Assembly (NCBI GenBank): GCA_016618085.1 | Contig: JABLTG010000002.1 | Coordinates: 1 to 64,000 of the forward strand | Length of the DNA stretch: 64,000 nt | Origin: Neovahlkampfia damariscottae | Lineage: Eukaryota; Heterolobosea; Selenaionea; Neovahlkampfiida; Neovahlkampfiidae | Reading direction: 5' to 3' | In this document: positions 55,234 through 64,000 of the stretch, piece by piece | Layout of the letters: each line of letters starts with the position of its first letter | How positions within the stretch are numbered: position 1 is the stretch's first letter | Translations under genes and position numbers: made by a program | The notes under the pieces: generated by a model | Told to the model about the DNA's origin: nothing | The model's input: the letters and a program-made list of their open reading frames with translations, nothing else | Database searches by the model: none

Positions 55234-55645
55234 ATGATACTAGCAAAAGACGTTATGACCCTTGCAAAAAATCTCATAGTTGTTGCATCAACAGAGAATT
55301 TACTTCAAACTGTTACAATTTTTATGGAACAAAATATAGGTAGTGTTTTAGGTAGAATATATAATTATATAAAAAAATTTAGTGAGTGAAGGAGATGTAT
55401 TTCTCGGAATTATAACTCAAAGTGATATATCAAAGGCTTATTATAGACAATTTGATATCACAAAAACAAAAAATAAAGCTATTGTACAAAAAACTATTCA
55501 TTCATGTGATGAAGATGATACCATTGAAAAAGTAGCTCATCAAATGTTTGACGAAAAAATACATCATGTTTTAGTGATGAAAAATGGAAAAATAACTGGA
55601 TTAATTTCTTCAATTGATTTACTTAAACCATTAGTACAAGAATAA
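55234..55645 (+). CDS. CBS-domain pair protein
   Basis: Exons 55234-55351 and 55383-55645 (31-base intron) encode 126 residues, almost exactly one CBS pair (Bateman module): DVMTLAKNLIVVAST, LGIITQSDISKAY, HSCDEDDTIEKVAHQMF and HHVLVMKNGKITGLISSIDLL. Stand-alone CBS pairs bind adenosyl compounds and regulate partners; the partner is unknown. The nearest strong CCAAT element is about 85 bases upstream (55145), farther than usual. Confidence 0.85.
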
Positions 55646-55731
55646 AAATTATATTTTTTTTTTCCTTCCAAAAAAACGTTAATAAAAAAGGTCCAATCAA
55701 TTTGTTGTAATTTTGAATTCAACTTGATTGA

Positions 55732-57190
55732 ATGGAGAAGGAAAAAAAAAATTATAAAACCATTTTTCTGGATTCTCTTAAAGAAAGAAATGAAAATGAA
55801 AGAATATATTCACAAACGATAAAAGATTTTCAAAAGTTGACTTTAGAAACACCTTCTATTGAACAATTAAGTCAATTAAATATGAATTTAGTTTCAACTT
55901 TAAGAGATAAAGCACAAATGGTAGATTCAACATTAGCTTTATCAAATATATTGAATCAACTTGATGAAGAATGTGATGAAATACGAAATCAATGTATAAT
56001 TTCAGATTTAGAACAACAAATGATAAAAAAAAAAACAAAAGAGTTACAAGATGAAAAAGAAGAATTAATGACTGAATTAAAAAGAAGAGATGAAGAAATT
56101 AAAAATTTATATGAAAGTCAAAAAATAATACAAGAAAATAATTTATTTTTAAAAGAATCAAATGAACAATTAGAAAAAGATGTAAGTTTGTTAAAATTAA
56201 AAAAATGTGTTGTAGGTAATCAATTTAGAAGAAGTATTATTAAAATTAACTTCACTTAAAAAATACACAAATATTTGTTATAAAGAGACAATAAATAGTT
56301 TTCCAAATGATTTTTTAAAAGAATTTGAAATACATTCAGATTCAGTTACACAAGTTAAATTTCATCCACAAGGTAGTTTAATAATTAGTGGATCAGATGA
56401 TTGTACAATTAAAATTCAAGATTCAATTACTAAAAATATACATTCAATTTTAAGAGGAAGTTTAAATGGTATTTCTTCAATTGATATAACTAATACACAT
56501 ATAATATCAACATCAAATGAATATATAACAAGATTATGGAATATTTCAAAATCAAAATTAGTTCATACATTTCATGAACATCGAAATATTGTTAGAAGTT
56601 CAGTTTTTTTAAATTCTCAAAAATTTTTTTCTTCTTCTTTTGATAAAATGATAAAATTATGGGATATTGATTATAATAAAAGTATAAATACATTTACAAG
56701 TGGAATGGATGAACCATTATTTCAAGTTTCAAAAAATTCAACAATGATGGCTTCTTTTTCATTTAAAACTGTACATATTTGGAATTTAAATAATTTAAGA
56801 TCTGGAAAATCAGTTCAATTAAATTTAAAAAAAGATATTTCTTCAATTGATTTATCGGAGAATGATCAATTTTTATTGGTAAATTATAGAGATTCTTCAA
56901 TTGATTTAATTGATTTAAGAAAATTTAAATTATTAAATTCATTTCAACATATTGATTATTTGAATAATCAAGACTTTAATCATGCCATTTTTTCAAAAGA
57001 TTCAAATTTTATTTCAGTTGGTTCAGATACAGGTTGTGTTTTGATTTGGAATTTATCAAGAAATGATCCAAAATCTATTTTGAGAAATTCAACAAATAAA
57101 CCAATATTATCTATTGATTGGAATTTTGATTCAAGTCAATTGATATTTGGTTCAAAAGATAAAACAATATCATTATTTGGTTCAAAATGA
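55732..57190 (+). CDS. ATG16: Autophagy protein ATG16 (coiled coil plus WD40)
   Basis: Exons 55732-56181 and 56216-57190 (34-base intron) encode 474 residues. The first 35 residues (NYKTIFLDSLKERNENERIY) match the ATG5-binding helix of ATG16, followed by a coiled coil to about 175 and a seven-blade WD40 propeller (LIISGSDDCTIKIQDS, TRLWNIS, MIKLWDID, SVGSDTGCVLIWNLS). This is the ATG16L1-type layout, which places the ATG12-ATG5 conjugate for lipidation of ATG8. A generic coiled-coil/WD40 protein is the alternative. Confidence 0.78.
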
Positions 57191-57329
57191 TACCTTGACT
57201 CTTTGATATCTGAGTTTAATAAAGTTATATGATGAATTAAGTTTCAAGTTGATGTTTAAAATCAATAAAACTTAATATTTTTGATCATTTAATAAAGTAT
57301 AATTTGGACCAATCGTTATCTATCAAATT

Positions 57330-57797
57330 ATGTTTGAACCTGTGGGTGAGGTTTTAAATTTTTTTGGTACATTTTTAAATCAAACAAAATCTATTAATTT
57401 TTATGAATCTTTCATAAAAGATTCAACTGATTTCATTTCAGCTATAAATTGGACAGAGGATTACTGGATTTTTTTGATTTTATTTTTTCATTTAATTTTT
57501 TTTATTTTTGTCTTTATAACGAGGAAAAATACGAATTTACAAGCTATAATATTAATTTCAAATACAGTCATTATATTTTTTTCAGAAAATTTCAATACAT
57601 TTTTATCCAAAAATTACAAGAAATTTTCGAGTCAAAATTATTTTGATAAAACTGGAATTTTCATTGGTATATTTATTTCAGGACCATTAATCTTAATATC
57701 ACTTTTCATAATTGTTTCAACATTAAGAGAAGTAGCTCAATTATTAGTAAAAGTAAAAAGAAATCAAATTAAGAACGAAACAAAAAAAAATCAATAA
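57330..57797 (+). CDS. TMEM18: TMEM18 homologue
   Basis: Single exon, 155 residues with three membrane helices. It follows TMEM18 throughout: INWTEDYWIFLILFFHLIF, then a second helix, then FSSQNYFDKTGIFIGIFISG and a basic C-terminus (KRNQIKNETKK). TMEM18 is an inner-nuclear-membrane protein. accaatcg at 57308-57315 lies 14 bases before the ATG. Tail-to-tail with the b561 gene, eight bases between stops. Confidence 0.85.
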   Translation: MFEPVGEVLNFFGTFLNQTKSINFYESFIKDSTDFISAINWTEDYWIFLILFFHLIFFIFVFITRKNTNLQAIILISNTVIIFFSENFNTFLSKNYKKFSSQNYFDKTGIFIGIFISGPLILISLFIIVSTLREVAQLLVKVKRNQIKNETKKNQ

Positions 57798-57805
57798 AAA
57801 AATAT

Positions 57806-58523
57806 TTATTCTCTTTTTCTATAAATTAATGGATAAGATATCATTGATATCAATATAAGAACAAAAGAAAATGGAATTATTAAAAATATTTTCCAAATTC
57901 TATTTAAAAAATAATTCGTCAAAAATCCAAGAAGTAAAGTAAATAAACCAAAATAGATACATGTATAAGCAATGATGACATGATAATTTTTAAATTTGTT
58001 TTTAATATAACCATATTTTAATAAAACACCAAAAATAACATTCAAAATGGTCAATAAAATTGTACTTATTCCAAACAATGAATGAAATCCTTTGAAATGA
58101 GTTTTAAATAAAAAATATCGATGAAAATAAACAATTGAAAAACTAAAAAGTGATATCATTAAAGATACTATTTGTATATAAAAATGTTGATCAAGTAGAT
58201 TTTTCTTCTCTGAAGGAACAATATTCATTTGTCTATTATTTTTTTTAGAATTTTAATAATTCAAACCTTGCCACCAACATTCCCTCTATGATTAAAAATC
58301 CATATGTAAATGTCATTAAAATTGGATGAATTGAAAAAAAACGAATTTCAAAAGTGAAAAATAAAACAATTAAAAAAGTTAAAACACCAATCATTCTCAT
58401 AGAAGCATCAGAAAATGTATTATTCGGTTCTCTAGGTGAGAATGTATTTGATAAATCTACATTTGATTCACCATCTAAAAATGAAGGCCCAGGACTTTTC
58501 CTACCTAAACTTTGTCCAAGCAT
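57806..58523 (-). CDS. Cytochrome b561-domain membrane protein (CYB561D-like)
   Basis: Exons 58523-58267 and 58232-57806 (34-base intron) encode about 227 residues. After a 45-residue Ser/Pro-rich leader come six membrane helices with the His pattern of b561: FFSIHPILMTFTYGF, FKTHFKGFHSLFG and KNYHVIIAYT. These His bind two haems for transmembrane electron transfer, in the short CYB561D1/D2-like version. The start ATG is at 58523; the TTG four codons upstream lies in the CCAAT element. An out-of-frame ATG lies between element and start. Confidence 0.75.
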
Positions 58524-58559
58524 TTTTTCATCCAATCAAAAGTAATAAAAATTGAATAT

Positions 58560-60074
58560 TTATTTTTTAATATTTTCTTTTAAATTTTCTAAAATTTGAT
58601 AGAAATTTTTATAATTGGTGACTAAATCTTCAACATCAATAAAATATTCTTCAATAGGATTACTTTTCACTTTTAGAAATTTTTGTCTCCAATTTTGAAC
58701 TTGTTCATTTTCAATTAATAAATAACTAGTTCCTTTATTATTTCCTCTTGCACATCTTCCTGATCTATGAATAAAATTTTTCATTTTTTCTGGTTTATCA
58801 TAATTTATAACACAATCAATATCATCAATATCAATACCTCTTGACATTGAATCTGATGCAATTAAAATTGAATTTGATTCTTTTCTAAATTCATTTAAAC
58901 TTTTTTCAATTTCTTTTTTTTCTAATTTTCCATGAATTTGAAATAATGATTCATTCAAATTCATTAAAGATAAAAATGAATATAAACGAAATGCAGTTTC
59001 ATTTTGTGATGTAAAAATTACAATTTTTTTATGTAATTTTAATAATTCCATTATATATAATGGTTTATAAGTTGGATCAAATAAAACTAAAAATATCTAA
59101 AAATATATTTCAAAAATATAAATCTTAAACTTACATTTAAATTTTCAGGTAAAACATATTTAATTTTTGAATATGGTTGTGATAATGAAAAATATTGTGG
59201 TCTTGATAATTGTGATAAAATATTTGGATTTGAAGTTAAAGTTGCAGAAAATAACATTTTTCTAATAGAGGTATATGGTTTTGGTATTGGAAACATTTCA
59301 TTTTTTATATTTTTTTCATCATTTTTTGGAAATATTTCTTCAATAATTTTTGAATCATTTTGATCTGACATCATTTTATCAACTTCATCCAACACTAAAA
59401 ATTGAACATCTTTTAAATTTAATTGAAATGTTTTTTTATAATCATAAAATCTTTTTGGTGTTGAAATTAAAATATCTACTTTTAATTCATTGGTTACATT
59501 ATCTAATAAACAATATGATTTTTTGTTTGTTGTTTTTTCAAACTTTTTTATAATAGAATGAATTTGTTTTGCTAAATTTATTGTTGGTACCAATATAATT
59601 GCAGATAATCGACAAAATCTTGATTTTAAAAGTATGTTCAAAATTGGTAAAACATAACTTAATCTATTTGAAAAATTAGACCTAAAAAATAATAATAGAA
59701 TATTACGTTTTTCCAGAACCTGTAGGTGATCCTACTAAAATATCACCATTTGTTTCACTATTATGTAATGCTAAAATGATTGGAATTACAGCTCTTTGTA
59801 CAGGAAATAATTCGGAAAAATGAAAATCTTTTTTCAAAGTTTTGATTAATTTATCATTTAAACATGACTTTTCAATTGATATTCTTGAATTTGACATTAT
59901 CCAAACATTGTCTTTTTTTATATCAAACTCTTTTTTTTCAATAGGTATTTTTTCTTCTTCTTCTTCTCTTTCTGGTTCTGTTTCTTCTTCGTAACTATCT
60001 TCTTCATAATCTTCTTCAAGTTTTCTTTTCTTTGAAGGACTTTCCTCTGGTATGAACCTTTTTATTTGTATCAT
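58560..60074 (-). CDS. DEAD-box RNA helicase DDX51/Dbp6-like
   Basis: Exons 60074-59707, 59663-59135 and 59096-58560 (introns 43 and 38 bases) encode about 477 residues. Motifs: FPVQRAVIPII (Q motif), GSPTGSGKT (I), STPKRFYDY (Ib), LDEVDKMM (II, in place of DEAD), FSATLTSNP (III), ASDSMSRGIDI (V) and HRSGRCARG (VI). The DEVD box and the short size fit DDX51/Dbp6, which act in 60S ribosome assembly. The N-terminus is Glu/Lys-rich. attggtt about ten bases upstream is the CCAAT element. Confidence 0.85.
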
Positions 60075-60144
60075 TAGACAAATATTATTGGTTGAATTTT
60101 AAAAATAAAAAAAAAACCTCTATTTTATTTTTGTAATATCAATT

Positions 60145-61311
60145 TTACCATTTTGCATAATGATCCTCTGCAACACCAATTATATTTTCAAATTCAAAAA
60201 TTTTTCCATCAACTTTAATTTCACCTGAATAAGTTCCAACATTTTGAGTAAATTTTGTATGAACCAATAAGGCATAAATATTGATTGTTTTTTCAGTTTC
60301 TTTTTTAAAATTAATTTTTGAATTTTTAACTTTTATATTGACATCAGAATTTGTAGAATAATTGATGGAAACGTCACCTAAGAAATATATTTTATCATTG
60401 ATCCAAACAACATTTTCACGATCTAAAAACCTCTCTTTTGAAGTTAAATTGATTAAAATAGTATCATTATTTTTTGATTTTCCAGCAAAACTAATCCATT
60501 TCCAAATAGTTTGTCTCAATTCTAATGAATGAGTATAATCCAATGTGGCAATTGAATCATTTAAACTACCAGTACTCGTCATCAATGATTCATTATTGAA
60601 TTTGATATCACCAGATGTAATTTTTAATGGTGATGATTTATGAGTATATGCAGTATTTTCATTAGAAAGTGGGAATACAATTGATAATTCATCACTTTTT
60701 TTGTGATATTTTTCCAAAACTATTTTGCCTTGTATTTGATTTTCATTTGTCAATTGAGCATTAAATTCAATTTCATATTTTCTTTTTTTGAAATCAAAAT
60801 ACATTTTAATTTCATTTTCAGATGATTTCCAATGAATATTTCTATCACCATTTTCAAGACAGTCAAATTTTTTTAAATTCAAACCAAATAGACTTTCTTC
60901 AGAATATTCATATTTATTTCTTTTATTGTAGAAATATATTGTAGCTTGTGATATATAACCTAAATCAACTACGAATAATGATAAAATCCAATTTGGATTT
61001 GTAATTGAATGATATTCCCATCTAGAAATATTTTTGAGGTTATTTTTTTTTTACTTTTTTAAACGATAATTTAAAGGCAAATAAGTAGTTTTTTCATGAT
61101 TTAATTTTGGTATTGGTGCTGAAAATACACCAATATTTGGTTGTTTGTTTGTGAATAATTCTGTCGGAGCATCACTAAAATTATAAAGTGATTCTTTTTG
61201 TTGTTCGGTGATTCTTGGTATTATAGAATGATACTCTTTTAAGTCACTACGAATTGTGTATCCAATAATAAACACAACAGTTGCCAACAATCTCCACAAC
61301 CAAGTCTGCAT
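60145..61311 (-). CDS. DUF2804-family protein with N-terminal membrane helix
   Basis: Exons 61311-61055 and 61021-60145 (33-base intron) encode 377 residues. A hydrophobic helix near the start (WLWRLLATVVFIIGYTI) is followed by the DUF2804 layout: PNIGVFSAPIPKLN, NYRLKKWEYHSITNPNWILS, then beta-rich sequence with LRQTIWKWISFAG, and the terminal GVAEDHYAKW. DUF2804 is a beta-sandwich family of unknown function found in bacteria and protists. The start is the ATG after cattgga; the TTG-started extension was rejected. Confidence 0.75.
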
Positions 61312-61482
61312 TACAGAAATTAGTCCAATGAAAATTAAGTACAACAGAAAAAGTATTATTGATATCAATCAATACAAATGCAAAAAAACTGTCCCTCCAA
61401 GTTTTTGATCCGAAATTGGTTAATGTCCTTCGAATTGAATTTCCAAGACAGTTGATTGGATAAAAATTTTCAGAATAGAAAG

Positions 61483-63104
61483 ATGAAACAAGACAACCAT
61501 GTGCCAAGAAATGTGCAAAGAGTAAGAAAAACAAACTAAAATTCATCTAATAGTTGGTACAAACTAAAATATATTACATATCCACAATATTCCTTCAAAC
61601 CTATTTTGCAAAAGAACGATGGTCATTTTTTTTAGTATTTCTTGTCAATTTGTTTTTGAATGTTTGTCTTTCATTTTATGAAACAAAATCTGGAAATTTG
61701 TTAATACCTGTCAGAGCAGTTGTCAACGTCATTGCTTATCATCTGATTATTCTTTATGCCAAACACAATCCCGCACTTTTTTTATTTCTCCAGCTGATAT
61801 TTTTCAAGTATCATTATAAAGCAATTGATTTGATCAATAGAGTTCAGGGGTTAGTCTTTTTCACATGTATTTGTGCTGTTTTTTCATTATATTATTTAAG
61901 ATATCCATTGGAAGAAGTTTTATTAATACCTTTTGCTTCATATTTCTTTTTAATGTATTATTCTGCTGTTTCAGATGCTTATGAAAATGCAATTAACACT
62001 TTAGAAAAATCAAATGAATCAAGAGAAAAATTTATTAGATTATTAAGTCATGAAATTAGAACACCATTGACATCAATCATTTCAACTTGTGAATTAATGA
62101 GGGAAAATGAAAAAAATGATGAAAATTTGAATAATATTCATACTTCAAGTTCAACATTACTTAGATTATTGAATAATATTTTGAATTTTTCAAAAGGATA
62201 TTCGGATAAAATTAATTTTGAGTTTCATATTCACAATGTAAAAGATGCTTTAAAGAATGTATTTGAAATGACAAAACCGATTGCAGTTAAAAAAAACTTA
62301 AAATTGAATTTAAAAATTGATGAAGAAATTTCATCTTTGTTGTCCATTGATTTATCAAAGTTGGAACAAGTATTTTTGAATTTAATTGGAAATGCATTGA
62401 AATTTACAACAGAAGGATCAATTGATATTGAATTAAAGTCATTAAAGAAGAACAAAGAAAATGAAGAAATTTTATTTTCTGTTAAAGATACTGGTGTGGG
62501 AATTGAAAAAGAGAAAATTTCAACTATATTCGAACCATTTACACAATTTGATTCATCTACTTCAAGAAAACATGGTGGAATTGGATTGGGGTTACATATT
62601 TCTAAACAGATTATTGATGGATTGAATGGAGAATTGAATGTTGAAAGTCAACCAAATTTTGGAACTAAATTTAGTGTAATTTTAAAATTGAAACTTGAAA
62701 AGCGATTAAACATTGAAAATGAAAACTCTTTAGATATTCAAAAACACAATTTTGAAAAAGAGAAAATATTATTATGTGAAGATAATTCTGTGAATAGATT
62801 AGCAATTAAAAAAGTTTTATCAAATGTTGGATTTAATGTTGATATTTGTAAAGATGGAAATGAATTAATTCAATTGTACAAAAAGAATAAATACAAATTG
62901 ATTATTACTGATTATCATATGCCAGGTATGGATGGAATTGAAGCTTCAAAAGAAATCAAAAAAATTGACGAAAATGTATACATTATTCTGTTGACTGCTG
63001 ATTTAATGGTAACAACAGAATCTTATGAATGTATAAATGAGATTATAACAAAACCTGTAATTGGAAAAAATTTGATCAACAGATTGAGTCAAATAATGTC
63101 ATAG
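61483..63104 (+). CDS. Membrane hybrid histidine kinase with receiver domain
   Basis: A 13-codon first exon (61483-61521, MKQDNHVPRNVQR) joins across a 32-base intron to 61554-63104, giving 529 residues. Without that exon the long frame has no ATG at its start. About five membrane helices occupy residues 30-160. Then follow the dimerisation/phosphoacceptor domain (LLSHEIRTPL), the ATPase with N (NLIGNALKFT), G1 (DTGVGI), F (FEPFTQFD) and G2 (GIGLGL) boxes, and a receiver (LCEDNSVNRL, phospho-Asp in IITDYHMPGMDG, LTADL, TKPV). It is expected to pass phosphate to an HPt protein elsewhere. Confidence 0.92.
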
Positions 63105-63213
63105 TTCAATAAAACCCAAAAATAAGTAAATGATATTTTTGGTTTGTTCTTTTTTTTCATGTCGACTTCAAAATTTTAATTTGATTGGTCAATTCCAAAG
63201 CCACTAGAATACA

Positions 63214-64000
63214 ATGTTCAAGTCAGGTGAAGGACACGATGAAGTTGAAGATGAAGTTGAAGAAACTATGAGCCCAGTTAACAAAGAACTAAATAAAAAG
63301 GAGAAAAGAAAAAGTGGAAAATTTAAAATTTTTGGCGACAAAGAAAAAGTTTTAAAAGACGCTTTAAAAAACAGTGAAGAAGTAAATTCTAGGGTTTATA
63401 CTATGGTTAAACAATCTATTTTGATTTCCAAACATTCCAGAGAACTTTTTGACGAATATGACAATTTCAAAATTTTATTCAGAACAACAAAGAAAAAAAA
63501 AGGAAAAAAAGATGAAGATAAAAATAAAGAAGAATCAAAAGAAGAATCAAAAGAATTAGAAATGAGAGATTTTAATGGTCATATATTTACAGATATTAGA
63601 AAAATATGTTTCATTTCTGATGAAGATTACTTAAAATCAATGGGAGGTGAATTTCAGTTAGCTATGGGTGCTGGAAAAGGTTCTAATTTTATAATGAAAA
63701 CAAATGATAATAAATATATTTTAAAATCAATAACAAAAGAAGAATCTGATGAATGTAGATTGTTTATGAAAGAATTTGCAAATTATTTTCAATCAAACTT
63801 GAATACTTTAATATTACCAATATTAGGACATCATAAAATTAATTTTACTTTCAAAGAAATTAATTTTATTGTTATGGAAAATTTATTTGTAACAAAACCA
63901 GATGAAAGTTATGATTTAAAAGGATCAAGTGGTAAGATGATATATATCATATTTATATTTTCCAACAAGTTGGTAGAAATGCAAATGAAAAAGAAAAAGA
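63214..64000 (+). CDS. Phosphatidylinositol phosphate kinase, 5' part
   Basis: Exon 1 is 63214-63931 and a 38-base intron leads to a second exon from about 63970 that runs off the window. After an acidic/basic leader and a Lys-rich insert (KKKKGKKDEDKNK), the PIPK catalytic core begins: FQLAMGAGKGSNFIMKTNDN (glycine-rich loop), YILKSITKEE (ATP Lys), LPILGHHKI, VMENLF and YDLKGSSVGRNA across the intron. PIPKs make phosphatidylinositol bisphosphates. Type I, II or III cannot be settled without the rest. tgattggt lies 24 bases before the ATG. Confidence 0.88.
   Translation, partial: MFKSGEGHDEVEDEVEETMSPVNKELNKKEKRKSGKFKIFGDKEKVLKDALKNSEEVNSRVYTMVKQSILISKHSRELFDEYDNFKILFRTTKKKKGKKDEDKNKEESKEESKELEMRDFNGHIFTDIRKICFISDEDYLKSMGGEFQLAMGAGKGSNFIMKTNDNKYILKSITKEESDECRLFMKEFANYFQSNLNTLILPILGHHKINFTFKEINFIVMENLFVTKPDESYDLKGSSGKMIYIIFIFSNKLVEMQMKKKK

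Noticed and set aside
61247-61546. Minus-strand secreted protein upstream of the DUF2804 gene
   Set aside because: The frame overlaps the DUF2804 first exon and the histidine-kinase first exon; both of those are better supported by splicing.

Overview
The window is nuclear DNA of a unicellular eukaryote. It is very AT-rich (by eye about 70-75% A+T) and uses TAA, TGA and TAG as stops. Genes are packed on both strands and many are interrupted by tiny GT-AG introns, mostly 27-42 bases. Mitochondrial F1 ATP synthase delta, a carnitine acyltransferase with a mitochondrial-type leader, ATG16, MCM2, PRP3, a 7TM-RGS protein and a hybrid histidine kinase point to an aerobic free-living protist. Two DUF4116 proteins and the 7TM-RGS/histidine kinase set would suit a heterolobosean-like amoeba or flagellate, but that placement is a guess. 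No rRNA, tRNA, CRISPR array or intact mobile element was seen.

Layout. 1-1.25 kb: a broken RING-finger fragment and a decayed coding relic. 1.26-9.6 kb: a Cys-rich surface protein, BTB protein, DUF4116 protein, small orphan gene, membrane-anchored PLP enzyme, PRP3 and a CAP-domain protein. 9.7-20.4 kb: a FANCE-like gene abutting COMMD10, a tail-anchored coiled-coil protein, an OGFr-domain protein, a 7TM-RGS receptor, a secreted protein, a second DUF4116 protein and carnitine acyltransferase. 20.6-35.3 kb: a 5'-nucleotidase-like phosphatase (8 exons), a coiled-coil protein, a Lys-rich secreted protein, a WD40 protein, a large DDX60-like helicase, an LRR-PAQR fusion, a GNAT acetyltransferase and a DMT transporter. 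35.3-48.2 kb: a 15-exon membrane protein, TMEM86, two tandem C2-like paralogues, MCM2, ATP synthase delta and a two-domain AAA ATPase. 48.2-64 kb: an SGNH hydrolase, a secreted protein, an SNM1 nuclease, a large PH/Sec14 protein, a CBS protein, ATG16, TMEM18, a cytochrome b561-like protein, DDX51/Dbp6, a DUF2804 protein, a hybrid histidine kinase and a PIP kinase cut by the window edge.

The strongest unexplained signal is promoter architecture. Nearly every gene has an ACCAATCA-like element (either strand) within about 0-50 bases of its ATG. In two genes it sits exactly two bases before the ATG, in one it overlaps the ATG, and at the CAP gene two copies form a perfect 24-base palindrome. Gene ends are equally tight: five tail-to-tail pairs have only 3, 8, 8, 8 and 15 bases between stop codons. 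The CCAAT element and intron phase were used to choose starts; several long open frames begin at TTG upstream of, or inside, the element and were shortened to the first in-frame ATG after it.

The genes do not form a pathway. There are functional themes: replication and repair (MCM2, SNM1, FANCE-like), RNA (PRP3, DDX51, DDX60-like), membrane signalling (7TM-RGS, histidine kinase, PIP kinase, PH/Sec14, LRR-PAQR), autophagy (ATG16) and secreted Cys-rich proteins. All family calls come from reading motifs; no database search was run.
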